Shown in pieces: positions 1-5,158 of a DNA stretch of 5,158 nucleotides (position 1 is its first letter; each line of letters begins with the position of its first letter). Made by a program: the position numbers and the translations under genes. The stretch is from Akkermansiaceae bacterium (GTDB lineage: Bacteria; Verrucomicrobiota; Verrucomicrobiia; Verrucomicrobiales; Akkermansiaceae): assembly GCA_014379305.1 (NCBI GenBank), contig JACMMB010000147.1, forward strand, positions 1 to 5,158. Reading direction: 5' to 3'. The notes under the pieces were generated by a model, which made no database searches, was not told the DNA's origin, and saw only the letters and a program-made list of their open reading frames with translations.

Positions 1-1460
1 CAGCGCAGCGTGTGCTCGTCCGCCGTGTAGCGGTGGAAAAACTCGTGCTGCACCAGGCAGTCGAGTGCGCCGAACTCCGGCAGATAGTGCCCGAGGAACC
101 CGACGCGGTGCATCTGGCGCAGCGAACCGGCCACTTCGCCCTTGCGCTCGAGGATCGCCTGGAAAGTCTCGCGGTTCGATTTCGAATAACGGAACGGCCG
201 GTCGATGAGCTCCCAGTTTTCCTTCACCAGCTTGCGCATCGGCGGACTGAGCTTTAAGCCGCGCACCTGGCAATGTTGGAACAGCCGGATCAGCCGTCCG
301 GAGTCGTCCTTGAAAATATCCGGGTTTGCCGGATAGATCCGTCCGTCGCGGGCGACGAAGCCGTCGAACTCCTCGCGGTTTTTCTTCCGGAAGGTGAGGA
401 AGGATCTCAGCGAGTTGTCGGACTGGTCCTCCTCTTCGATTTGGAAGCTTTCCATCAGCGAGCCGGTGTGCCGATAGAGGTTCCGCGTGTGGCGGTAATA
501 GTCGCGCATGAACGCCTCGGTGCTCCTGAGGATGCTTTTCTGCGGATAGTTGAAGGCGGTGGCGACCACGCCCTGGAGCTGGAGGGTGAGTTGGTCGGTG
601 GATTTCTCCGCGTAGTAGTGCAGCTCGTTGCGCACTCGGTGGAGAAAATCGTAGGCCTGCTCCAGCTCGTGCCAAGCGGAGGTGGTGAGCAGTTTCGCTT
701 CGATGAGATCCTTGAGATTCCGGCTGCCACGTTTCACCAGCGCGACCCATTGGATGTTCTGATAGTCCCGCATTCCGCCACAGCTTTCCTTGACGTTAGG
801 CTCCTGGAGGAAGACCGTCCGCGAGTATTTCGTGTGGCGTGTCCGCAGGTCCTGCCGGCGCAGGTCGAAGAATGCCGCCTGCCCTTTTTGAATACATTCC
901 TTGCTGAAACGCTCCTGAAACTGGTCGAAAAGCTTCGCATCGCCGGCGATGAGCCGCGAGTCCATCAGCGAGGTCTTGTTTTCCTGGTCCGCCTTTGCCT
1001 GTTCGATGCATTCATTGATCGAGCGGCAGGCGTGGCCGACCTTGAAGCCGACATCCCACAGCAGATAGAGCAGGTTCTGGATGAACTCCTGCAGGGGCGG
1101 AGGCAGCTTGGTGGAAGCGCGTGGCAGCAGGAAAAGCAAATCAATGTCCGATCGCGGATTGAGCGTGCCACGGACGTAGCCGCCGGTCGCGACCAAGGCG
1201 ATCGGCAGCGCTTGCCCCTTGTTGGCATTGATCGATGCCTCGTGAATCGCGCGCAGCACCGTGTCGATCACCGAGGCGCGGGCACGCGCGACTTCCAATC
1301 CCCCCGCGCCGGATCGGTGGAACTGCAGCACGCGGTGCTCCTCGACTTTGAGAAACCGCTTGTAGAGATCGATCTGTTCGGTGGGAGAGAGCTGACCCTC
1401 CAGCGCGGGTTTCAAGGATTCCCGGGCGTGGGTTTCGAGATTTTTCAGATGATTCAACAT
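1..1460 (-). CDS. glnD: [Protein-PII] uridylyltransferase / uridylyl-removing enzyme, N-terminal 486 codons (runs off left edge)
   Basis: GlnD enzymes sense glutamine and add or remove UMP on PII proteins in the cytoplasm, setting nitrogen assimilation. The frame is open from ATG at 1460 to the window edge. It shows a nucleotidyltransferase core with GGYVRG at residues 93-98 and SDIDLLF at 104-110, the latter carrying the two metal-binding Asp (105 and 107). It then shows NVKESCGGMRD at 222-231, the family's NVKEGPGGLRD-type signature. The start of the HD hydrolase domain follows, with QHEFFHRYTADEHT at 471-484. Family members are roughly 850-950 residues, so the rest of HD and the two ACT domains lie outside the window. 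The start follows the psd stop by 37 bases and lacks a clear Shine-Dalgarno; no upstream in-frame ATG exists after that stop. An oddity is Val96, where most relatives have Gly (GGYGRG). Identity is firm; enzymatic activity is inferred. Confidence 0.93.
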   Translation of the reverse strand, partial: MLNHLKNLETHARESLKPALEGQLSPTEQIDLYKRFLKVEEHRVLQFHRSGAGGLEVARARASVIDTVLRAIHEASINANKGQALPIALVATGGYVRGTLNPRSDIDLLFLLPRASTKLPPPLQEFIQNLLYLLWDVGFKVGHACRSINECIEQAKADQENKTSLMDSRLIAGDAKLFDQFQERFSKECIQKGQAAFFDLRRQDLRTRHTKYSRTVFLQEPNVKESCGGMRDYQNIQWVALVKRGSRNLKDLIEAKLLTTSAWHELEQAYDFLHRVRNELHYYAEKSTDQLTLQLQGVVATAFNYPQKSILRSTEAFMRDYYRHTRNLYRHTGSLMESFQIEEEDQSDNSLRSFLTFRKKNREEFDGFVARDGRIYPANPDIFKDDSGRLIRLFQHCQVRGLKLSPPMRKLVKENWELIDRPFRYSKSNRETFQAILERKGEVAGSLRQMHRVGFLGHYLPEFGALDCLVQHEFFHRYTADEHTLR

Positions 1461-1497
1461 GCAGGGCGGCGAAAATGACGGCTTTTTTCCGGAAAGG

Positions 1498-2391
1498 TCA
1501 AGCAGAGCGGCCCATCCGGCTGCCGATTCGTGCGTAGAGTTCGATGTGTTTCGTTGAATTTTCGAGGAGATCCGGCTCCAGCCGCACCACCCCGGGCTCG
1601 AAAAGCGTGATCGTCGATGACCCGCCGAAGGCGAAATAGCCCTTTTCCGCGCCCTTTGCCACCGCTACCCCCGGCGTGAACGTCTGCCGGATCGTCCCCA
1701 CGCAAGTCGCGCCGATTTCCATGCACACCACCGTGCCGAACCGCTCGGTTTCCAACCGCGTGATCGTCCGCTTGTTCGTCCACAGGTAGCCGAGCCGCTT
1801 CCGCAGGGCGATGGGATTCACGGAGAATAGCGGACCTTCGATCAACCGCGTTTCCCCCGGCACGCCCGCCGCCGGGAAATGGAACCGATGATAATCCACC
1901 GGGCACAGCCGGGATAATACCAACGATCCCTCCGCATACCGCGCCGCCAGCTCCCGGTCCCCGAGCAACGCCGCCAAATCGAATTTCTGCCCCTTCACAA
2001 AAACTCCCCCGATCTCCGAAGCTCGCGCGAACCCCAAATGCCGCCCGTCCGCCGGGAACACCACGCTTGCCTCATCCGTATCCACAGGCCGCGCCGCAGG
2101 CTTCAGCTTACGATAGAAAAATTCATTGAAACTTCGATAGCTGTTCGCCGCCTCCGCGAACTCCCCCGGATCCAGCCCGTATTGCGCGATGAACGGAGCC
2201 ACCCGCGCCGCCGACTCCGGCGTATCCATCCGGCGACCATACCACTTCGAGAAGAACGGCCGCTTCACAAATGCCTCCAGCGAGATCGCACCCAGCGGAT
2301 TCCCATACGCCCAGCGCAGAAATCCCTCCCCGTAAACCTGCTCGGTTTCCAGAGTGCCCGTGTGCCTGTTATAATAGAGGATCGGTTCCAC
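1498..2391 (-). CDS. psd: Phosphatidylserine decarboxylase proenzyme
   Basis: This pyruvoyl enzyme decarboxylates phosphatidylserine to phosphatidylethanolamine at the membrane. The frame from GTG at 2391 gives 297 residues and begins MEPILYYNRHTG, matching the YYNR-type N-terminus of the soluble-looking PSD subfamily. Visible motifs are SFNEFFYRKLKP (87-98), PADGRHLGF (113-121, with the triad Asp at 115), CPVDYHRFHFPAAG (163-176, with the triad His at 168) and GGSST (256-260). Self-cleavage is expected before Ser258, which would become the pyruvoyl group. The products would be a beta chain of about 257 residues and an alpha chain of about 40. An ATG at 2532 is in frame but adds 47 residues of extremely arginine-rich sequence resembling no PSD, so I prefer the GTG; its ribosome binding site is weak. 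The gene is followed at 37 bases by glnD, probably in one operon. Confidence 0.93.
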   Translation of the reverse strand: MEPILYYNRHTGTLETEQVYGEGFLRWAYGNPLGAISLEAFVKRPFFSKWYGRRMDTPESAARVAPFIAQYGLDPGEFAEAANSYRSFNEFFYRKLKPAARPVDTDEASVVFPADGRHLGFARASEIGGVFVKGQKFDLAALLGDRELAARYAEGSLVLSRLCPVDYHRFHFPAAGVPGETRLIEGPLFSVNPIALRKRLGYLWTNKRTITRLETERFGTVVCMEIGATCVGTIRQTFTPGVAVAKGAEKGYFAFGGSSTITLFEPGVVRLEPDLLENSTKHIELYARIGSRMGRSA

Positions 2392-2611
2392 GGCCAGTTT
2401 GTAGCCCCGCTTCTCCCGGACCGCAAGGACTGCCCGCCTCGACCGCGACGAACTCCTCCACGTCCTCAACACCCGCCGCGGTTCCATCCCAACATGCCGC
2501 CGACACCCTCTGGCCCTACTCCGCGGAAGCAAACCGGCCCATCCTCAAAACACTCGGCCTGCCCCTGACCAGGCCGATGGGGATGTGAATCCTGAGAGGC
2601 CGTCTGACAAT

Positions 2612-2635
2612 TGGAGCGTGGACTTCAGTCCGCCC
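2612..2635. repeat. Short palindromic element, GGACT-TC-AGTCC core
   Basis: Bases 2620-2624 (GGACT) pair perfectly with 2627-2631 (AGTCC) around a two-base TC loop. A T-G wobble and a further G-C pair extend the stem by two. The surrounding TTGGAGCGTGGACTTCAGTC text resembles a dispersed intergenic repeat I associate with Verrucomicrobiota genomes; that association is from memory and unverified. Only one copy is present here, so calling it a repeat family member is inference. Confidence 0.4.
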
Positions 2636-2879
2636 GGCAGGATCAGCAGGTGCCAGCATTTAAGAGCTTTTGACACGACGATTCAGACGATCTTTCTGAT
2701 CTTTGGTTTCCGAGACCGAGCAGACCGCCATAGGTAACCAGACCGGCTGCTCCGTCCTCATGCATTGCCACTTTTTCCGACGTGATACCGGCACCCGCAT
2801 GTCACCTCCAAACACCCCACCCGAACCCACCGGATATACACACGCCATCCGAAAAATTCGTTGTCAGATCAAGGATTCG

Positions 2880-2905
2880 CGGCCTATCGTCCCCTCAGTA
2901 GGCCG
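2880..2905. other. Perfect 7-bp hairpin upstream of the secreted-protein gene
   Basis: CGGCCTA at 2880-2886 is exactly complementary to TAGGCCG at 2899-2905 around a 12-base loop. Only TTTGG follows on the plus strand, and no T-run follows on the minus strand, so it is a poor intrinsic terminator. It could be a regulatory leader structure or a remnant of a recombination-site stem at the left edge of the gene array. Confidence 0.35.
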
Positions 2906-2958
2906 TTTGGATATCATCTTCGCGGGTCCTACGAACTACACTGTTCGCTATTGAAAAT

Positions 2959-3675
2959 ATGAAATCTTTAACACCAATTATCGGATTGATCATACTGACA
3001 AACATATGTCATGCAAAAATCTCATCGACTGATGGAATCGTAAATAACGCAATAATTGGCGATTCTCAGGCTAATGCAGTCATCATGATCAGCATTTATG
3101 AGCATCCAGCAGGGAATGTAAATGTTAATGTAGGCAGCCTTAACGCAAATAACGTTATTTTGGTTTTTAATTCTTATGAGCCCGTGAACTGGGTATTATC
3201 TGGTGATGGCGTCAACAGTATAGACAAGATTATTATGCATGGTCACTTCGACCAGACCATTCAGTCTCAATCAAGCTCAACATTGGTCGAAGTATATACT
3301 TATTATGGGACGGGTGGTAATTATCCAGATGCAGAATACGGGACCCCATATGACAGAAACCTCCCTTTCTATACCTACATCGAAGAAAAGACAGGGCATC
3401 CATTGACTGAATACGCGGGCATATACAGAGCAAACGACTTTGCAATCATCGAAAATTTCTCAACAGAAGTTGGAAGTGCTGCTCTAGACATGAAGGCTGC
3501 ACATTGTTTTGAGTTTGAAACTGCCGTAAATAAGCTCTACGTTTTTCACACCTCTGAAGATCTTATTCAATGGGTTAAAACAGATCAAGAGATAGTTGGT
3601 GACGGGACTACCAAAAGATTTTGGGCGAAAGCAGACAAACCCAAAGAGTTTTACAAGGTCATTATTTTAGAGTAG
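2959..3675 (+). CDS. Secreted protein of unknown function, 238 residues, AT-rich gene
   Basis: The product starts with a typical signal peptide: MKS, a hydrophobic run at about residues 6-16, and a CHA-K junction suggesting signal peptidase I cleavage after Ala19. A mid region at about 69-100 reads LVFNSYEPVNWVLSGDG then KIIMHGHFDQTI. I recognise this pattern (an EPVNW-type strand, a GxG turn, an hydrophobic-GxxxQ strand) from uncharacterised extracellular bacterial proteins, but cannot name it. The C-terminus, about 190-236, has YVFHTSEDLIQW, GDG and KEFYKV. It looks like the small beta-rich 'S-DL-W...FYR' domain common at the ends of Verrucomicrobiota exported proteins. No enzyme motif is visible. 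Base composition is far more AT-rich than psd and glnD (18 G/C in bases 3121-3180 against 42 in 1921-1980), suggesting foreign origin. The start lacks a strong Shine-Dalgarno sequence. It may be the first gene of the repeat-separated array. Confidence 0.82.
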   Translation: MKSLTPIIGLIILTNICHAKISSTDGIVNNAIIGDSQANAVIMISIYEHPAGNVNVNVGSLNANNVILVFNSYEPVNWVLSGDGVNSIDKIIMHGHFDQTIQSQSSSTLVEVYTYYGTGGNYPDAEYGTPYDRNLPFYTYIEEKTGHPLTEYAGIYRANDFAIIENFSTEVGSAALDMKAAHCFEFETAVNKLYVFHTSEDLIQWVKTDQEIVGDGTTKRFWAKADKPKEFYKVIILE

Positions 3676-3792
3676 ATATACCTAAGTATCTTGAGTTCAC
3701 GATCGAAGTGCAACATTAGAATATCTCATGGAATACTTGGGACGGCTTCCGGGTCCGAGGCGTTTGCGATGTCGGGAGTTGACTTTTTGGAA

Positions 3793-3880
3793 GCAAAGCA
3801 AGCCGGCTCCTACGATGGCGATAATCGCCCAGTTTAAATTCGGGCTTCCCACCCCGCTGCGCAAGGCCTAGTCGTTCTGC
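3793..3880 (+). repeat. attC-like site A
   Basis: The left end GCAAAGC (3793-3799) and right end GTTCTGC (3874-3880) are roughly complementary. Between them CAAGCCGGC matches CAAGACGGC of site C at the same place. The loop block CAGTTTAAATTCGGGCTTCC at 3830-3849 aligns with sites B and C, with AATTC 44 bases from the left end. GCCC (3827-3830) and GGGC (3842-3845) form the apical stem; the outer stem is poor. Only this copy retains GTT in the right core. The zinc-ribbon gene starts 17 bases after it. Confidence 0.55.
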
Positions 3881-3897
3881 TGGAAAAAGAAGCACCT

Positions 3898-4170
3898 ATG
3901 AAAAACACATTTGGAAGTATCGGAGCCGGCCTCAAAGCCGCAGCCAAGTCACTCGTGACACCCACGACTCGATATCGTGTGGGAGACATTTCTCTGATCT
4001 GCCCGGTCTGCGGGCATGACGAGTTCGATCGAAGAGAAATGCTCATGAACACGAGTGGCATGTCTTTCATGGATTTGGATTGGCTGAATAGTTCAGCATG
4101 TGCCTTGGTTTGTCAGAAGTGCAAGCGCATCGAATTGTTCGCAGAAACGCCATCCGAACGGCAGGCGTAG
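3898..4170 (+). CDS. Small zinc-ribbon protein, 90 residues
   Basis: Two cysteine pairs, CPVC at residues 35-38 and CQKC at 72-75, should bind one zinc ion in a zinc-ribbon fold. Between them lie LMNTSG (49-54), then DLDWLNSSACALVC (59-72). This resembles a family of short uncharacterised bacterial proteins with a CPxC, a T-(A/S)-G, a DW and a second CxxC followed by an aromatic-rich strand. The first 30 residues are basic and Ala/Lys-rich and may be a flexible arm. There is no signal peptide or membrane segment, so it should be cytoplasmic. The start is supported by AAGAAG at 3887-3892, five bases upstream. The gene sits alone between two attC-like repeats, with the stop 27 bases before site B. 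The ribbon is clear; whether it binds nucleic acid or protein cannot be read from the sequence. Confidence 0.82.
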   Translation: MKNTFGSIGAGLKAAAKSLVTPTTRYRVGDISLICPVCGHDEFDRREMLMNTSGMSFMDLDWLNSSACALVCQKCKRIELFAETPSERQA

Positions 4171-4197
4171 CAGCATTACCTCCTACCAGATCAATTT

Positions 4198-4287
4198 GCA
4201 GAATCAGGCATGCGAGGCAAATGGCTGCGACGTCTCCAGTTGAATTCGGGCTCGCCACCGCCAATGCCTCCACTCTAGTCATTAGCG
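4198..4287 (+). repeat. attC-like site B
   Basis: The left end is GCAGAAT (4198-4204). The loop block CCAGTTGAATTCGGGCTCGC (4236-4255) aligns with sites A and C, with AATTC 45 bases from the left end. The right end is CTAGTCATTAGCG (4274-4286), comparable to CTAGTCGTTCTGC in site A. The folded stem is good: GAGGCAAATGGC (4214-4225) pairs with GCCAATGCCTC (4260-4270), with one mismatch and one bulged A. GCGA (4227-4230) pairs with TCGC (4252-4255). An alternative, larger boundary is set by CCGAACG at 4154-4160 and its exact complement CGTTCGG at 4303-4309. Confidence 0.58.
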
Positions 4288-4321
4288 AGTGCCAGGCCTC
4301 AACGTTCGGTACAGATTGATC

Positions 4322-4720
4322 ATGTCCCTATCGCAATTGGCTCCGAAGGAAATCAGTGTCGATCTTGTCCTCGAAGTCATTGTGGGAGCTGAACGGCACC
4401 ACCGAATCGTGTGGACCGCAGGAAGGGTGCTCAAAGAAGACGGATCATTGCATCAGGTCATGACAGGCGACCCGGTGAGAAGGAAGGCGCTCTTAAGTCG
4501 GCTCCGAGCCATTTTGAAGACTCTCGCCGGAGAAGGTGTGCTTGCAGAGCGTGGGCTTCAATTCAACTTTGGGGCCGACTACGAAGTTGGCTATGATCTC
4601 ATCGGAGAGAGTGACGACAAAGGTGCGGCCACGGATGGAGGAGATTCCCAGGCCTGCGAAGAGAGAACCAGAACTGCCGAACAAGACGGCACATCCCACG
4701 GCGGGAAGCCGCCTAATTGA
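4322..4720 (+). CDS. Unrecognised soluble protein, 132 residues, tail encoded in repeat C
   Basis: I do not recognise this protein. Residues 1-30 look like mixed helix and strand (SVDLVLEVIVGAERH). The middle has a basic helix with RRKALLSRLRAILKTLAGEG (about 53-72). A hydrophobic-aromatic strand FNFGADYEVGYDLIG follows (about 80-94). The last 38 residues are polar and low in hydrophobics, so the folded part probably ends near residue 95. There is no signal peptide or membrane helix. ATG at 4322 is chosen because the frame's only longer option, GTG at 4289, begins two bases after repeat B and adds residues with no special character. Neither start has a strong Shine-Dalgarno. The final codons, roughly from 4676, run into the left arm of site C, so the C-terminal 14 residues are encoded by the repeat. 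Confidence 0.68.
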   Translation: MSLSQLAPKEISVDLVLEVIVGAERHHRIVWTAGRVLKEDGSLHQVMTGDPVRRKALLSRLRAILKTLAGEGVLAERGLQFNFGADYEVGYDLIGESDDKGAATDGGDSQACEERTRTAEQDGTSHGGKPPN

Positions 4721-4763
4721 ATTCTGGCTTCCATCCCGCCACGGATAGCTTATTGATTCGCAG
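4676..4763 (+). repeat. attC-like site C
   Basis: The left end is GCCGAAC (4676-4682) and the right end GATTCGCAG (4755-4763). AATTC lies 44 bases from the left end, as in site A. It folds best of the three. GGAAGCC (4704-4710) pairs with GGCTTCC (4726-4732), and GGCG (4700-4703) with CGCC (4737-4740), leaving ATCC (4733-4736) bulged on one arm only. ATCC (4693-4696) then pairs with GGAT (4743-4746). Unpaired bases on just one arm are a known feature of integron attC hairpins. The right core has ATT in place of GTT, which would be expected to impair classical integrase recombination. Confidence 0.6.
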
Positions 4764-4783
4764 ACAAAGATGATTGATTTCCC

Positions 4784-4903
4784 ATGTCGAAAAATTTTCA
4801 CGTTTGGTCAGCTGTTATCCTGATCTCCATTGTAGGTTGCACATTGATTTTGTGCAGCAACAGAAATAGCGACAAACACAACGCGACATTCGCACACCAT
4901 TGA
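4784..4903 (+). CDS. Tiny membrane peptide or short lipoprotein-like protein, 39 residues
   Basis: The ATG at 4784 lies 20 bases after repeat C, the position expected of a cassette gene. The product has a short N-terminus (MSKNFHVW), one hydrophobic stretch at about residues 8-25 (SAVILISIVGCTLILC), then a polar tail rich in Asn, Lys and His. It could be a single-span membrane peptide. ISIVGC also faintly resembles a lipobox, which would make the protein a very short lipoprotein. It may instead be the 5' stump of a longer gene broken by the TGA at 4901. No ribosome binding site stands out, so this call is tentative. Confidence 0.4.
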   Translation: MSKNFHVWSAVILISIVGCTLILCSNRNSDKHNATFAHH

Positions 4904-5158
4904 CCCTTCAGTGTTCGATGATCCCAGGCAGCCCACAAGTTTCCTTGGCGCTGAAATGGCGTTCTCCGCAGGACGATGCGGTGGTGGGAAATCGTAGCGG
5001 TGATGAATGGCGGCGGACTTCCCGTGGAGGGAAAAACAAGCAGGATTGCCAGTGGCATGGGTGCTGGCGGCGATTCATCGTGCCATTTTCCGGGGAACGC
5101 TCATGGTTCCGGGGACATGGGTTGGTACGCAAAATCTTTTGATCATTCGTAATGATGA
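4904..5158. other. Right-edge stretch with competing open frames, no gene chosen
   Basis: At least three plus-strand frames stay open here: one ending at 5142, one from ATG 4976 to a TAA at 5150-5152 (58 residues, Gly-rich), and one from ATG 5007 that is still open at the window end. A minus-strand frame covers 4798-5058. None shows a motif, signal peptide or convincing start. No copy of the attC-like repeat core (AATTCGGGCT) is present. TTCCGGGGA occurs twice, at 5088-5096 and 5107-5115. Confidence 0.35.

Larger units (their letters stand above)
2392..2958. other. Junction region without a supported gene
   Basis: These 567 bases separate the GC-rich minus-strand operon from the plus-strand small genes. 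Every open frame here lacks recognisable motifs, good start signals or sensible composition. I see a palindrome at 2620-2631, a tandem GATCTTTCTGATCTTT at 2689-2704 and a perfect 7-bp hairpin at 2880-2905. A GTTCGCT heptamer at 2943-2949 lies 9 bases before the next start codon. A promoter for psd must lie in the left part unless an upstream gene is involved, but I could not identify a convincing pair of -35 and -10 boxes. Confidence 0.5.
3793..4763 (+). mobile_element. Candidate integron-type gene-cassette array (attC-like sites A, B, C), no integrase in view
   Basis: Three homologous hairpin repeats of about 88 bases alternate with single short plus-strand genes, giving units of about 407 and 475 bases measured between the (A/G)TT of successive repeats. 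One small gene per unit, uniform orientation, start codons shortly after a repeat and unrelated products are the hallmarks of integron cassettes. The array probably extends left over the secreted-protein gene and right past 4763. The end heptamers are not classical attC (GTTRRRY), and two of three carry ATT instead of GTT, so these may be decayed or divergent sites. No tyrosine recombinase is encoded in the window. Confidence 0.5.

Noticed and set aside
273..1478. Plus-strand open frame of 401 codons
   Set aside because: It lies wholly antisense to glnD, whose motifs are unmistakable. The long frame is a by-product of GC-rich codon use.
2392..2532. 47-residue N-terminal extension of psd from ATG at 2532
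   Set aside because: It is extremely arginine-rich and unlike any PSD N-terminus, whereas the protein from GTG 2391 starts with the expected YYNR region.
2271..2588. Plus-strand frame of 105 codons ending in a protein-like tail (NRPILKTLGLPLTRPMGM)
   Set aside because: Most of it is antisense to psd and Pro/Ser-biased. The tail might be a remnant of a lost gene, but no family is recognisable.
2880..2910. Rho-independent terminator
   Set aside because: The stem is perfect but short with a 12-base loop, and no run of T follows on either strand.
2703..2954. Plus-strand frame of 83 codons just before the secreted-protein gene
   Set aside because: It has no motifs, ribosome binding site or coherent hydrophobic pattern, and an equally plausible frame lies on the other strand.
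4098..4319. Plus-strand frame of 73 codons overlapping the zinc-ribbon gene and repeat B
   Set aside because: It begins inside the zinc-ribbon gene in another frame and then reads through the repeat; there is no independent support.
4536..4748. Plus-strand frame of 70 codons through repeat C ending in LIEFWLPSRHG
   Set aside because: It overlaps the 132-residue gene and its last third is just translated repeat. Similar peptides from the other repeats reflect DNA homology, not a protein.
3793..4763. CRISPR array
   Set aside because: The repeats are 88 bases, strongly diverged, and separated by genes rather than short spacers of uniform length.
5088..5115. Direct repeat TTCCGGGGA as a possible attachment or insertion footprint
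   Set aside because: Nine bases, spaced 19 apart, with no associated element; compatible with chance.

Overview
The window most likely comes from a Verrucomicrobiota-type bacterium. This is inferred from the style of the two housekeeping proteins, from the C-terminal domain of a secreted protein, and from a short GGACT-TC-AGTCC palindrome of a kind I associate with such genomes. No ribosomal marker is present, so the assignment is tentative.

The left half (1-2391) is GC-rich and carries two genes on the minus strand. An upstream phosphatidylserine decarboxylase gene (psd) is followed 37 bases later by the first 486 codons of a GlnD-type PII uridylyltransferase gene, which runs off the left edge. 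They look like one transcription unit. They join membrane lipid synthesis with nitrogen signalling, and there is no obvious functional link between them. Bases 2392-2958 contain no gene I can defend, only small hairpins.

The right half (2959-5158) is quite different. It holds a row of small, unrelated plus-strand genes: an AT-rich secreted protein of 238 residues, a zinc-ribbon protein of 90, an unrecognised soluble protein of 132, and a 39-residue membrane peptide. Three homologous imperfect inverted repeats of about 88 bases (3793-3880, 4198-4287, 4676-4763) lie between successive genes. All three share the same layout: a GCNGAAC-like left end, an AATTC loop block about 44 bases in, and an (A/G)TT-containing right end 36-38 bases after that. 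Each is followed by a gene start 17-41 bases downstream.

This one-gene, one-hairpin organisation is what integron gene-cassette arrays with attC sites look like. The ends do not match the classical RYYYAAC/GTTRRRY consensus, and no integrase gene is visible. The cautious reading is therefore an attC-like cassette array without an integrase (a CALIN-type array), or an unnamed repeat family behaving like one. This array is the most interesting part of the window. The last 255 bases have several overlapping open frames on both strands and no gene I can choose between them.
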